A DNA stretch of 12,435 bases from Pseudomonadota bacterium (GTDB lineage: Bacteria > Pseudomonadota > Gammaproteobacteria > Xanthomonadales > Xanthomonadaceae), in the NCBI GenBank assembly GCA_023457475.1, contig JAEWLO010000508.1, positions 1 through 12,435 of the forward strand, written 5' to 3'. Under the pieces are notes generated by a model. The model saw only the letters and a list, made by a program, of their open reading frames with translations. It was not told where the DNA came from and ran no database searches. Position numbers and translations under genes: made by a program. Shown here piece after piece: positions 1 to 6,041 of the stretch (position 1 is the stretch's first letter; each line of letters begins with the position of its first letter).

Positions 1-900
1 GATGAACACCAGCACCGAGGTGCGGTCATGCCCGGAAGTCGGGAAGATGTTGCGGCCGATCACCAGGAAGCGCGTGGTGTTGTCGGCGTCGTTCTGGATC
101 GGCTTGGTGACGACCTTCTTCAGGCCATACACGTGGCCGGCGCTCTCGCCGCCAATGGCTGCGGCGTCATCCGCATTGCGGGCGCGGCGTGCGCCTTCGG
201 CATTGCTGGAGACCGGGATCTTCTCGGCCTTGGGCAGGTTGGCCCGCAGCCACGAGGAGGTCTGCATGAACGACTGCGGATGGCCGTAGACGCGTTCGAC
301 ATCCTCCAGCCGGCCGCTGCGGGACATCAGGTACTGCTGCACGCGCAGTTCGACCTCACCGCAGATCTTCAGGTTGGAGGTGAGGAACATGTCCAGGGTG
401 ATCTGGATGGTGCCCTGCCCCGAGTTTTCCACCGGCACCACGCCGAAATCGGCGTTGCCGGCTTCCACTTCCTGGAACACTTCTTCGATGCTGGCCAGCG
501 GCAGGCCCAGCGCGGAACGGCCGAAGTGTTTGAGCACGGCCTGCTGGCTGAAGGTGCCTTCCGGGCCGAGGTAACCGATCTTGAGCGGCTCCTGCTGGGC
601 CAGGCAGGCGGACATGATCTCGCGGAACACGTGCACCAGCACTACGTCGCTGAGCGGCCCTTCGTTGCGGTCCACCACCATGCGCAGCACCTGCGCCTCG
701 CGCTCGGGGCGGTAGTAGTCCACGGCGGCGGCAAGCTTGCCCTTGGCCTTGCCGACCTGGTGCGCGAATTCGGCGCGTTCGGCGATCAGCGCCTGGATGC
801 TGCGGTCGATGTGGTCGATCTTGGCGCGCACGTCGGAAAGCACCGGTGCAGCGGTGGCGGGCGTTGTTTCAGCCTTGGGCTTGGCGGGTTTCTTGGCCAT
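1..900 (-). CDS. pheA: Bifunctional chorismate mutase / prephenate dehydratase (P-protein), 3' end outside window
   Basis: This gene makes phenylpyruvate from chorismate via prephenate, the committed branch to phenylalanine in the cytoplasm. The frame is open for 300 codons from the ATG at 900 to the window edge, so about a quarter of the usual ~400 residues is missing. After a Lys/Pro/Ala-rich head (1-20) comes the AroQ-type chorismate mutase domain (about 21-105), with candidate active-site residues R25, R42 and K53. The prephenate dehydratase domain (about 106-282) opens with KIGYLGPEGTFSQ and carries the hallmark NTTRFLVIG (274-282). The ACT phenylalanine-binding domain begins at about 291 (DRTSVLVFI) and is cut. 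A GGAG Shine-Dalgarno (complement of 907-910) sits 6 nt before the ATG. serC lies 57 nt upstream on the same strand, so the two are probably co-transcribed. ACT-domain feedback by phenylalanine is family knowledge. Confidence 0.96.
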   Translation of the reverse strand, partial: MAKKPAKPKAETTPATAAPVLSDVRAKIDHIDRSIQALIAERAEFAHQVGKAKGKLAAAVDYYRPEREAQVLRMVVDRNEGPLSDVVLVHVFREIMSACLAQQEPLKIGYLGPEGTFSQQAVLKHFGRSALGLPLASIEEVFQEVEAGNADFGVVPVENSGQGTIQITLDMFLTSNLKICGEVELRVQQYLMSRSGRLEDVERVYGHPQSFMQTSSWLRANLPKAEKIPVSSNAEGARRARNADDAAAIGGESAGHVYGLKKVVTKPIQNDADNTTRFLVIGRNIFPTSGHDRTSVLVFI

Positions 901-905
901 TACAG

Positions 906-938
906 GCTCCGGTTGCAGTGGAGCGCATGCGCTCCGGT
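906..938 (-). promoter_or_regulatory. serC-pheA intercistronic palindrome with alternative pairing to the pheA SD
   Basis: A perfect 16-bp palindrome, GGAGCGCATGCGCTCC, occupies 920-935 in the 57-nt serC-pheA spacer. In the mRNA it can fold as a 6-bp stem with a CATG loop. The octamer GCTCCGGT occurs at both 906-913 and 931-938 on the plus strand. As a result the GCTCC arm of the hairpin can instead pair with the GGAGC that forms the pheA ribosome binding site. The two pairings exclude each other. There is no U tract, so it is not a Rho-independent terminator. A role in setting pheA translation or mRNA processing is inference. Confidence 0.4.
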
Positions 939-957
939 AAAGACAAAAACGAAAGGA

Positions 958-2043
958 TCAGCCGTTGCGCTGCTGGAAGTCGCGCATGAAGGCGACCAGC
1001 GCCTGCGCACCTTCCACCGGCATGGCGTTGTACAGCGAGGCACGGATGCCACCCACCGCCTTGTGCCCCTTGAGCGCCAGCAGCCCGGCGGCCTTGGATT
1101 CGGCCACGAAGCGTGCGGTGAGCGTCTCGTCGGGCAGGAAGAACGGAATGTTCATGCGCGAACGCACGGCCGGTGCCACCGCGTTGCGGTAGAAACCGCC
1201 GGAGCTTCCGATCGCGTCATAGACGAGCGCCGCCTTGGCCGCATTGCGGCGGGCAAATGCCTCCACACCGCCCTGCGCGAGCATCCACTGGAACATCAAC
1301 CCGGCCAGATACCAGTTCCAGGTGGGCGGCGTGTTGAGCATGGAGTCGCGCGCGACGTGCGAGCGGTAATCGAAGATGTCCGCGCGCGGCTGGCCGGCGC
1401 GTTCCAGCAGGTCACGGCGCACGATCACCACCGAGACGCCCACCGGGCCCAGGTTCTTCTGCGCCCCGGCGTAGATCAGGCCGTAGCGGGACACGTCGAT
1501 CGGTTCGCTGGCGATCGAAGAGCTGAAGTCGGCGAACAGCGGCACGTTGCCGACGTCGGGGGTATCGCGGAATTCCACGCCATGGATGGTTTCATTGGCG
1601 GTGATGTGCACGTACGCGGCATCGGGCGAGAGCTGCCAGCTGTCGCGCGCGGGAATGTCGTGAAAACCGCCGGCCTCGCTGCTGGCGGCCACGTGCGGCG
1701 TGATGTAGTGGCTGACCTGCTTGATCGCGGTCTTGCCCCAGTGCCCGGTGACGACGTAATCGGCGGTCTGGCCGGGGCTGGCGAAGTTCAGGGCGAGCAG
1801 CGCCTGCTGGGTGGTCGCCCCGCCGGCGAGGAACATCACGGCGTAGTCGTCGGGGATGCCGATCAGGCGGCGGAGATCCGCCTCGGCCTGGGCGGCCACG
1901 GCCATGAACTCCGGGCCGCGGTGACTCATTTCAACGATGGAGGCACCCGCACCGTTCCATTCCAACATTTCTTCCTGCGCCTGGCGCAGGACCGATTCCG
2001 GCAGGGTTGCAGGGCCGGCACTGAAATTGAACGCGCGCGTCAT
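958..2043 (-). CDS. serC: Phosphoserine aminotransferase
   Basis: SerC is a cytoplasmic PLP-dependent class V aminotransferase that converts 3-phosphohydroxypyruvate and glutamate to phosphoserine and 2-oxoglutarate. It also acts on the 4-phosphohydroxythreonine precursor in pyridoxal phosphate synthesis. The start is the ATG at 2043, giving 361 residues, the usual family length, and the canonical opening MTRAFNFSAGPATLPESV; a longer in-frame start at 2085 only adds an unconserved leader. The SD AGGTG lies 5 nt before this ATG. Visible motifs are MSHRGPEF (39-46, phosphate binding by H41/R42), GGATTQ (74-79), HITANETIHGVEF (146-158), the PLP-lysine segment YAGAQKNLGPVG with K196, and the C-terminal GHKAVGGIRASLYNAMP. 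All key residues are present and the frame is intact. pheA follows on the same strand. Confidence 0.97.
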   Translation of the reverse strand: MTRAFNFSAGPATLPESVLRQAQEEMLEWNGAGASIVEMSHRGPEFMAVAAQAEADLRRLIGIPDDYAVMFLAGGATTQQALLALNFASPGQTADYVVTGHWGKTAIKQVSHYITPHVAASSEAGGFHDIPARDSWQLSPDAAYVHITANETIHGVEFRDTPDVGNVPLFADFSSSIASEPIDVSRYGLIYAGAQKNLGPVGVSVVIVRRDLLERAGQPRADIFDYRSHVARDSMLNTPPTWNWYLAGLMFQWMLAQGGVEAFARRNAAKAALVYDAIGSSGGFYRNAVAPAVRSRMNIPFFLPDETLTARFVAESKAAGLLALKGHKAVGGIRASLYNAMPVEGAQALVAFMRDFQQRNG

Positions 2044-2050
2044 GTCACAC

Positions 2051-2070
2051 CTATGGGGCAAGACCCCTAG
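2051..2070 (-). promoter_or_regulatory. Small hairpin in the serC 5' leader next to its SD
   Basis: Read on the serC mRNA, CTA-GGGG-TCTTG-CCCC-A-TAG can form a 7-bp stem with a 5-nt loop and one bulged A. Its 3' arm (TAG) runs into the SD AGGTG that lies 5 nt before the serC ATG, so the hairpin could partly mask ribosome access. It is short and no regulator is implied by the sequence. A fortuitous structure is possible. Confidence 0.25.
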
Positions 2071-2134
2071 TATGCCGCAGCGCACCAGCGTTTAGGCCGC
2101 ACCCTGTCGGCCAAATTTGGTTGCGTATGAATCT

Positions 2135-2178
2135 ATTGCAGACGCGCACTGGCCCGATTGCAGACGCGCACTCGCCCG
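2135..2178. repeat. Two-copy 22-bp tandem direct repeat
   Basis: The unit beginning ATTGCAGACGCGCACT occurs at 2135-2156 and again head-to-tail at 2157-2178. The two copies differ at one base (CTGGCCCG versus CTCGCCCG). It sits in the non-coding spacer between the FHA-like gene and serC, directly beside the GTAG palindrome. It is either a local slippage duplication or a pair of binding sites upstream of serC. No function can be assigned from sequence. Confidence 0.8.
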
Positions 2179-2201
2179 GTAGCGCCGGCCGTTGGCCGGC
2201 C
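2179..2201 (+). repeat. SMAG-like (GTAG-headed) REP palindrome
   Basis: GTAG at 2179-2182 is followed by GCCGGCC (2184-2190), a GTT loop and GGCCGGC (2194-2200), a perfect 7-bp stem. A GTAG tetranucleotide at one foot of a GC-rich hairpin is the description of SMAG elements, the abundant Stenotrophomonas REP family mobilised by RAYT-type transposases. It lies 12 bp past the stop codon of the FHA-like gene, a typical intergenic position, where it might also stabilise or end transcripts. Only one copy is visible here, and the family assignment is from memory of the consensus. Confidence 0.6.
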
Positions 2202-2212
2202 CCCGCGATTGA

Positions 2213-3013
2213 TCACCGCGCGCCAAACAACAACAACAGGCTGATGGCGGCACCAAGCAACAACGCACTCCCCAGCAACCAAGGCCAGCGGCTCACCCTG
2301 CGGACCACCGGCACAGCATCCACCGCCACCACCGGATCAAGCAGCGCGTCCTCTTCCTCGCTCACCACCCGCTTGCGGCCGTCGTGCGGCACTTCCAGCA
2401 CGAACCGGTGCTGCGCATCGAGCACCAGCTGGTCGCCCGGCTGCAGCCAGCAGTGACGCACGCTGACGCCGTTCACCCGGGTGGACTCCCCCGCGCCCAG
2501 GTCGCGCAGCAGCAGGCGGTCGCCGTGGCGCTCCAGCCGGGCGTGCTGCTCGGCGAAGGCGGGGTCGTCGATCAGGATGTCGGCCTCGGCACCGCGCCCG
2601 ATGATGCGCGGGCGGTCCAGCGTGAAGCTGCGGCCGTGATGCTGGCCACCCACGCCACGCAGCAGGCGCGGGTCTTCGCCCTGCTCGTCGCTGCGGGCCG
2701 GCGCGTGCTGCAGGGCATCGCATGCGCCTTGGATGAGCATCTCCACGCCGTCGGCATAGACCGCATCGCCCGGACGCAGCAGGGCCATGCGCCGAACCGG
2801 CCGGCCGTTGACGTGGATGCCGCGCATGCCGCTGGCCACCTGCAGCCACAGGCCGCGGTCGTCCAGGCAGAACTGGGCCAGCAACAGCGTGCCGACCACG
2901 TCGCCGCCGAGGCGGACGCTGCCCGAAGCGTGGCGCACGATGCGCTGTACCCCGGGCCGCAGGGGCTGGTCGGGGTGTTGGCGTTGGGTGAAGTGAACTA
3001 GCAGGTTCTGCAC
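2213..3013 (-). CDS. Tail-anchored membrane protein with FHA-like domains
   Basis: FHA domains bind phosphothreonine peptides and here would face the cytoplasm. I take the GTG at 3013, giving 266 residues, because the upstream extension to an ATG at 3118 would cover the divergent promoter; this start is uncertain, with only a weak AGG about 10 nt ahead. Residues about 45-95 look like a degenerate FHA fold (GIHVNGRPV...LLRPGDAV). Residues about 128-208 are a clearer FHA domain: IIGRGAEADILI with G139-R140, FAEQHARL with H157, DLGAGESTRVNG with N181-G182, then LQPGDQLVL. The usual Ser of the SxxH motif is Ala154, and the usual N before GT is absent, so phosphopeptide binding may be weak. A charged linker leads to one C-terminal membrane segment (about 243-263) with almost nothing after it. 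No kinase or secretion gene is adjacent, so the partner is unknown. Confidence 0.8.
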   Translation of the reverse strand: MQNLLVHFTQRQHPDQPLRPGVQRIVRHASGSVRLGGDVVGTLLLAQFCLDDRGLWLQVASGMRGIHVNGRPVRRMALLRPGDAVYADGVEMLIQGACDALQHAPARSDEQGEDPRLLRGVGGQHHGRSFTLDRPRIIGRGAEADILIDDPAFAEQHARLERHGDRLLLRDLGAGESTRVNGVSVRHCWLQPGDQLVLDAQHRFVLEVPHDGRKRVVSEEEDALLDPVVAVDAVPVVRRVSRWPWLLGSALLLGAAISLLLLFGAR

Positions 3014-3066
3014 GCGGCGCAGCCTATCAGGTTGCTTGTCCAGGAAGAAGAAGTGTGACGTGCCGC

Positions 3067-3095
3067 TTGGCGCGGTGGCTGACCATGCGCACAAT
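3067..3095 (+). promoter_or_regulatory. Candidate sigma-70 promoter for the PHA-granule genes
   Basis: TTGGCG (3067-3072) and CACAAT (3090-3095) are separated by exactly 17 bp and would start transcription near 3102, about 33 nt before the ATG at 3135. The site lies in the 121-bp divergent spacer between the FHA-like gene and the PHA_gran_rgn gene. Both hexamers are imperfect, so this is a moderate prediction. I saw no convincing match on the opposite strand. Confidence 0.35.
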
Positions 3096-3134
3096 GCAGA
3101 CCCCTTCCCCGCCCGCATCCGCCAGGAGCCCCGC

Positions 3135-3410
3135 ATGTCCAGGATCGATATCACCCACGCACACAACCTGCCCGCGGAAAACGCGCGCGCGGCCATCGAA
3201 CAGATGGCGGCCCGGCTCAACGACAAATTCCCGGTCACCACGGCCTGGGCCGGCGACGTGCTCAGCTTCAACGGCTCCGGCGTGGACGGCCGCATCACCC
3301 TGGCGCAGGGTGCGGTGAACGTGGTGGCCGAGCTGGGCTTCCCGGTCTCGATGATGAAAGGCATGGTGGAAAGCGAGATCCAGCGCGTGCTGAAGGAAAA
3401 GCTGGGCTGA
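3135..3410 (+). CDS. Polyhydroxyalkanoic acid system family protein (PHA_gran_rgn type)
   Basis: This is a 91-residue soluble protein with no signal peptide or membrane segment. It opens MSRIDITHAHNLPAENARAAIEQMA and ends with a helix, MVESEIQRVLKEKLG. The pattern resembles the small PHA_gran_rgn family found beside phasin genes in Xanthomonadaceae and other proteobacteria, which has been linked to polyhydroxyalkanoate granules but has no established biochemistry. The start is well supported: AGGAG (3124-3128) lies 6 nt before the ATG, and an upstream in-frame extension is unconserved in character. The phasin gene starts 76 bp downstream on the same strand, so the pair probably forms a two-gene unit. 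The fold has a central Gly-rich strand region (FNGSGVDGRITL). Molecular function is unknown. Confidence 0.85.
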   Translation: MSRIDITHAHNLPAENARAAIEQMAARLNDKFPVTTAWAGDVLSFNGSGVDGRITLAQGAVNVVAELGFPVSMMKGMVESEIQRVLKEKLG

Positions 3411-3486
3411 ATCCCGGCAGCGCCGTCACACCATTCAACGGTGGGGCTGGCTAGGATCGGGGGGTGGCCACTCACAGGATCGCCCC

Positions 3487-3978
3487 ATGACGACACACGA
3501 CGACTTCGATGACCGCACCGCCGAGGAAAAGCGCTCCTTCCAGGATCAAGCCGAGCGCTTCTCGCGCAAACTGAGCGACTCCGCGCAGCAGGTCTGGCTG
3601 GCCGGGCTGGGCGCGTTTGGACGCGCGCAGGCCGAGGGCAGCCGCTTCTTCGACACCCTGGTCAAGGAAGGCGAGGCCGTCGAGGCCCGCAACCGTGAGC
3701 GTAGTGGCGATGCCCCGCGCTGGCGGGACAACGTGGAAGAAAGCCTGGGCGAGGCCCGCGAAAAGGCCGCCGGCACCTGGGACAAGGTCGAAAAGGCCTT
3801 CGACGACCGGGTGCAGGGCGTGCTCAAGCGCCTGCACATTCCCACGGCCGAGGACGTGGCGGCGGTCAACGCCCGGATCGACGCACTCAATGCCCGCCTG
3901 AACCGTGCCGAAGCCCGCAACGCCTCGCCGAACGCCGACCCGGCACCCGGCACCCACCAGGGTCCAGGCGGGGCCTGA
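3487..3978 (+). CDS. Phasin family protein (PhaI/PhaF-like granule protein)
   Basis: Phasins coat the surface of polyhydroxyalkanoate granules in the cytoplasm and control their number and size. The 163-residue product has a highly charged N-terminus (1-30), the conserved phasin segment QQVWLAGLGAFGRAQAEG (34-51) followed by FFDTLVKEGE, a long amphipathic helical stretch (about 60-115), and the RLHIPTAEDVAAVNARIDAL motif (114-133) that leads into a short coiled coil. This arrangement fits the granule-associated phasin family of Pseudomonas and Xanthomonas type. The tail (about 143-163) is a Pro/Ala/Gly-rich disordered end without the long Lys/Ala-Pro histone-like repeats of PhaF, so it is closer to PhaI. 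AGGAT lies about 8 nt before the ATG. A terminator-like hairpin follows. No PHA synthase gene is present in the window. Confidence 0.88.
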   Translation: MTTHDDFDDRTAEEKRSFQDQAERFSRKLSDSAQQVWLAGLGAFGRAQAEGSRFFDTLVKEGEAVEARNRERSGDAPRWRDNVEESLGEAREKAAGTWDKVEKAFDDRVQGVLKRLHIPTAEDVAAVNARIDALNARLNRAEARNASPNADPAPGTHQGPGGA

Positions 3979-4023
3979 GCCATTGTTTGCAAAGAAAAAC
4001 AAGTTTCCCGAAAATCAAAAACG

Positions 4024-4086
4024 ACCCGCCGGTCCCCGCTCGCCGATTGTTCCCTCCCCTCTCGGCTCTGGACTGGCGGGTTTTTT
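4024..4086 (+). terminator. Rho-independent terminator-like hairpin after the phasin gene
   Basis: The arm ACCCGCCGGTCC (4024-4035) pairs with GGACTGGCGGGT (4070-4081), a 12-bp stem with one G-U pair, followed directly by six T residues (4081-4086). The loop is unusually long, 34 nt, and pyrimidine-rich. The stem starts 45 bp after the phasin stop, and the region before it (3986-4022) is A-rich and clearly less GC-rich than its surroundings. It fits a phasin terminator, with the caveat that the long loop is atypical. Confidence 0.65.
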
Positions 4087-4152
4087 CATGCGCGTTGCAA
4101 ACTGCGACGAAAAGCTGAAAACGACAGCACGCAGACGCATGCGGGCGCATAT

Positions 4153-4176
4153 ACACTGTGTCCATACACACCGTGT
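4153..4176. promoter_or_regulatory. Two adjacent ACAC/GTGT dyads ahead of the Mrr-like gene
   Basis: ACAC-T-GTGT (4153-4161) and ACAC-ACC-GTGT (4166-4176) are short dyads whose centres are 14 bp apart; both follow an ATACAC sequence. They lie just upstream of the ATG at 4194 and overlap the only -10-like sequence seen, TATACA at 4150-4155, for which I found no well-spaced -35. They could be an operator, but if translation begins at the GTG at 4158 they are partly coding. Unproven. Confidence 0.3.
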
Positions 4177-4193
4177 TCATTCTCAAGCACCTC

Positions 4194-5276
4194 ATGTTCT
4201 CCTGGATTCTGGCCCTCCTGCTGGCCCTCGTCGTCTGGTCCCTGGCGACCGCTTATTTCTGGCTGGTGAAGCGCCGACGCAAAGAGGTGAAGCTGGGGCT
4301 CAATGCCCTGGCAGGCATGCACTGGCGCGACTTCGCCGAGATCGTAAAGCGCGCCATGCGTGAGCAACGCCGCCTGCAGGACGTGCCCGACGAGGACGAG
4401 GACCACCGCGAGCCGCGCAGCGACTTCCTCATGGAAGATGCGCAGCACAAGCGCTGGCTGGTGTCCTGCAAGCACGGCCTGGCCTACCGGATCGGCCCGG
4501 CGGCGGTGAATGAACTGGGCACCGCCGCGCGCCTGGCGGGAGCCAAGGGCGGCATCCTGATCACCGAGGGGCAGATGCAGCGCGACGGCCGCGCCGCCGC
4601 TGTAAAGCAGGGTGTGGAGGTGCTGGACGGCCAGGTGCTGTGGCCGATGCTGATCCCCTATCTGCCCGGCGATGTGGAGTCGCGGGTGAAGAAGGCCGCG
4701 CGCCGCGAGGCGATCCGCCGCATTTCGATCGCGGGGCTGGGCTCGCTCACGCTGGGCCTGCTGGTGGCCATGAGCTACCTGACCACGCGCGTGGCCCCCG
4801 CGCCGGCACCAGCCGCCCCGGTGCAGGCGGCCGCACCGGCGGCACCCGCACCTGCCCCCGCACCCGTGACGACACCGCCTGCCCCCGTTGCAGCGCCGGA
4901 GCCGGCCGCAACGTTGCCTGCCGCGCCGCCCGCACCTGCCGCAACCTCGCACCTGACCACGCCGCCGGTCGCCGCCACACCGAACCCGGCACCGGGCAGC
5001 ATTCTGGGGACCGAGGGCGATCCGGACGCGGCCACGCTGGCCCAGTACCGTCGCGAACTTGCCCAGAACGTGGGCAGCCAGACCGGCGTGCTGAGCGCGT
5101 TCTGGCAGACCAGCCAGACGCTGGCGATCAACCGCAGCGAAGAGATCGACGCGGTGTGGCCGCGCATCTGCGGGCAGGTGAAGCGCTATCCGGCGCTGCG
5201 CACCGTGCGCATCCAGCTCAACCCGCGCCCGGGCTCGGACGAGCCGGTGCGCTGGCGCCAGTGCGCCACGCTGTAA
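4194..5276 (+). CDS. Two-pass membrane protein with a cytoplasmic Mrr-like restriction endonuclease domain
   Basis: With the ATG at 4194 the product has 360 residues; an in-frame GTG at 4158 would add 12. No strong SD precedes either. Residues 2-24 form a membrane helix followed by KRRRK, which places 25-176 in the cytoplasm. That part (about 40-155) resembles the Mrr_cat family of PD-(D/E)xK nucleases: GMHWRDFAEIVKRAM, a candidate metal-binding D77 or D82, WLVSCKHG with K93, then ELGTAARLAGAKGGILITEG. The usual acidic or Gln residue of the (E/Q)xK motif is Ser91, so catalysis is doubtful. A second helix (about 177-197) leads to a Pro/Ala-rich spacer (about 200-268) and a compact tail domain (275-360), probably periplasmic. 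The real role is unknown; homologous proteins are simply called restriction endonucleases. No methylase or helicase is adjacent. The stop codon abuts that of convergent hutC. Confidence 0.8.
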   Translation: MFSWILALLLALVVWSLATAYFWLVKRRRKEVKLGLNALAGMHWRDFAEIVKRAMREQRRLQDVPDEDEDHREPRSDFLMEDAQHKRWLVSCKHGLAYRIGPAAVNELGTAARLAGAKGGILITEGQMQRDGRAAAVKQGVEVLDGQVLWPMLIPYLPGDVESRVKKAARREAIRRISIAGLGSLTLGLLVAMSYLTTRVAPAPAPAAPVQAAAPAAPAPAPAPVTTPPAPVAAPEPAATLPAAPPAPAATSHLTTPPVAATPNPAPGSILGTEGDPDAATLAQYRRELAQNVGSQTGVLSAFWQTSQTLAINRSEEIDAVWPRICGQVKRYPALRTVRIQLNPRPGSDEPVRWRQCATL

Positions 5277-6005
5277 TCAGCGCGCGCCCGGTGCGAACCG
5301 GGCCACCAGGTCCCAGGCATCGCCCAGGAACATCTGCCGTACCCGGGTGATCGGCTGCTCGCCCCGCCACGTGTGGCGGTCGATCACCAGACACGCCGTG
5401 CCCGGCTTCACTTCCAGCAACGCCGCCGCAGGTGCGTCCGCGCCCCAGGCGCTGATCCGGTGCTGGGCCCGCGTCCACGACACGTTCTGCAGCAGCCAGC
5501 TGCCCGGCGCGGTGGTGGTGAAGTCCACGTCCAGCACCTCGGGCACACCCACCGGGCTGATCAGCCGGTGCTCCAGCGCGAACGGACGGCCATCGGCCAG
5601 GTGCAGGCAGCGGATCGCCAGCAGCGCTTCGCCTCCGGAAAGGGCGGCCTCATCTTCGTTGTCCAGGTCCGGCAACCGGTGTGCCCGGTCCAGCAGCCGG
5701 TAGCCATACTGGTGCCCGCGCGCGCCCACCGCCATCGCGATGTCGGGAATCTCCAGCGCCACCTGTTCCAGATGCGGCGGCTGCCGGGCCACGAACGAAC
5801 CGGCGCGGCGACGGCGCTCGATCATGCCGCTCTCGGCCAGCGCGGTCAGCACCTTGTTCACGGTCATGCGCGAGCAGCCGTACTGCTCCATCAGTTCGTG
5901 CTCGTACGGGATGCGGAAACCGGGCGCCCACTCGCCACTGAGGATGCGGGTTTCCAGATCCTCGCGGATGCGCTGGTTGAGTGTTTGAGCTTTCTTGCCC
6001 GTCAC
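5277..6005 (-). CDS. hutC: Histidine utilization repressor, GntR/HutC family
   Basis: HutC represses hut genes until urocanate binds it. The 242-residue product has an N-terminal winged helix-turn-helix (about 8-75: LNQRIREDLETRILSGEW, then YEHELMEQYGCSRMTVNKVLTAL as the recognition helix region and the wing RRRRAGSFV), followed by a UTRA ligand domain (about 90-235, including GEALLAIRCLHLADGRPFALEHRLI and the C-terminal ITRVRQMFLGDAWDLVARF). Length and order match the family. The start is GTG at 6005, with AGGA about 9 nt ahead and no in-frame ATG nearby. It follows hutF by 36 nt on the same strand, so the two are probably one operon and HutC controls its own synthesis through the operator at about 7440-7455. 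The frame is intact. Confidence 0.95.
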   Translation of the reverse strand: MTGKKAQTLNQRIREDLETRILSGEWAPGFRIPYEHELMEQYGCSRMTVNKVLTALAESGMIERRRRAGSFVARQPPHLEQVALEIPDIAMAVGARGHQYGYRLLDRAHRLPDLDNEDEAALSGGEALLAIRCLHLADGRPFALEHRLISPVGVPEVLDVDFTTTAPGSWLLQNVSWTRAQHRISAWGADAPAAALLEVKPGTACLVIDRHTWRGEQPITRVRQMFLGDAWDLVARFAPGAR

Positions 6006-6041
6006 GCGGGAATCCTGGAAGAGCGGGTCACGGGGCGGGTG

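Noticed and set aside
28..2070. 680-codon open frame on the plus strand across pheA and serC
   Set aside because: It is antisense to two clearly conserved enzymes. Long shadow frames are expected in high-GC coding DNA, and the translation shows no recognisable domain.
2121..2456. Short plus-strand frame over the repeat region and the FHA-like gene end
   Set aside because: Covers the tandem repeat and the antisense of a membrane helix; no RBS and low-complexity translation.
3014..3496. N-terminal extension of the FHA-like protein upstream of 3013
   Set aside because: It would run antisense through the PHA_gran_rgn gene and the divergent promoter; conserved-looking sequence begins at about VQNLLVHF.
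4194..5276. Restriction-modification or phage defence island
   Set aside because: Only one nuclease-like domain is present, with a doubtful motif. Its neighbours are PHA-granule and histidine catabolism genes, with no methylase, helicase, integrase or tRNA.
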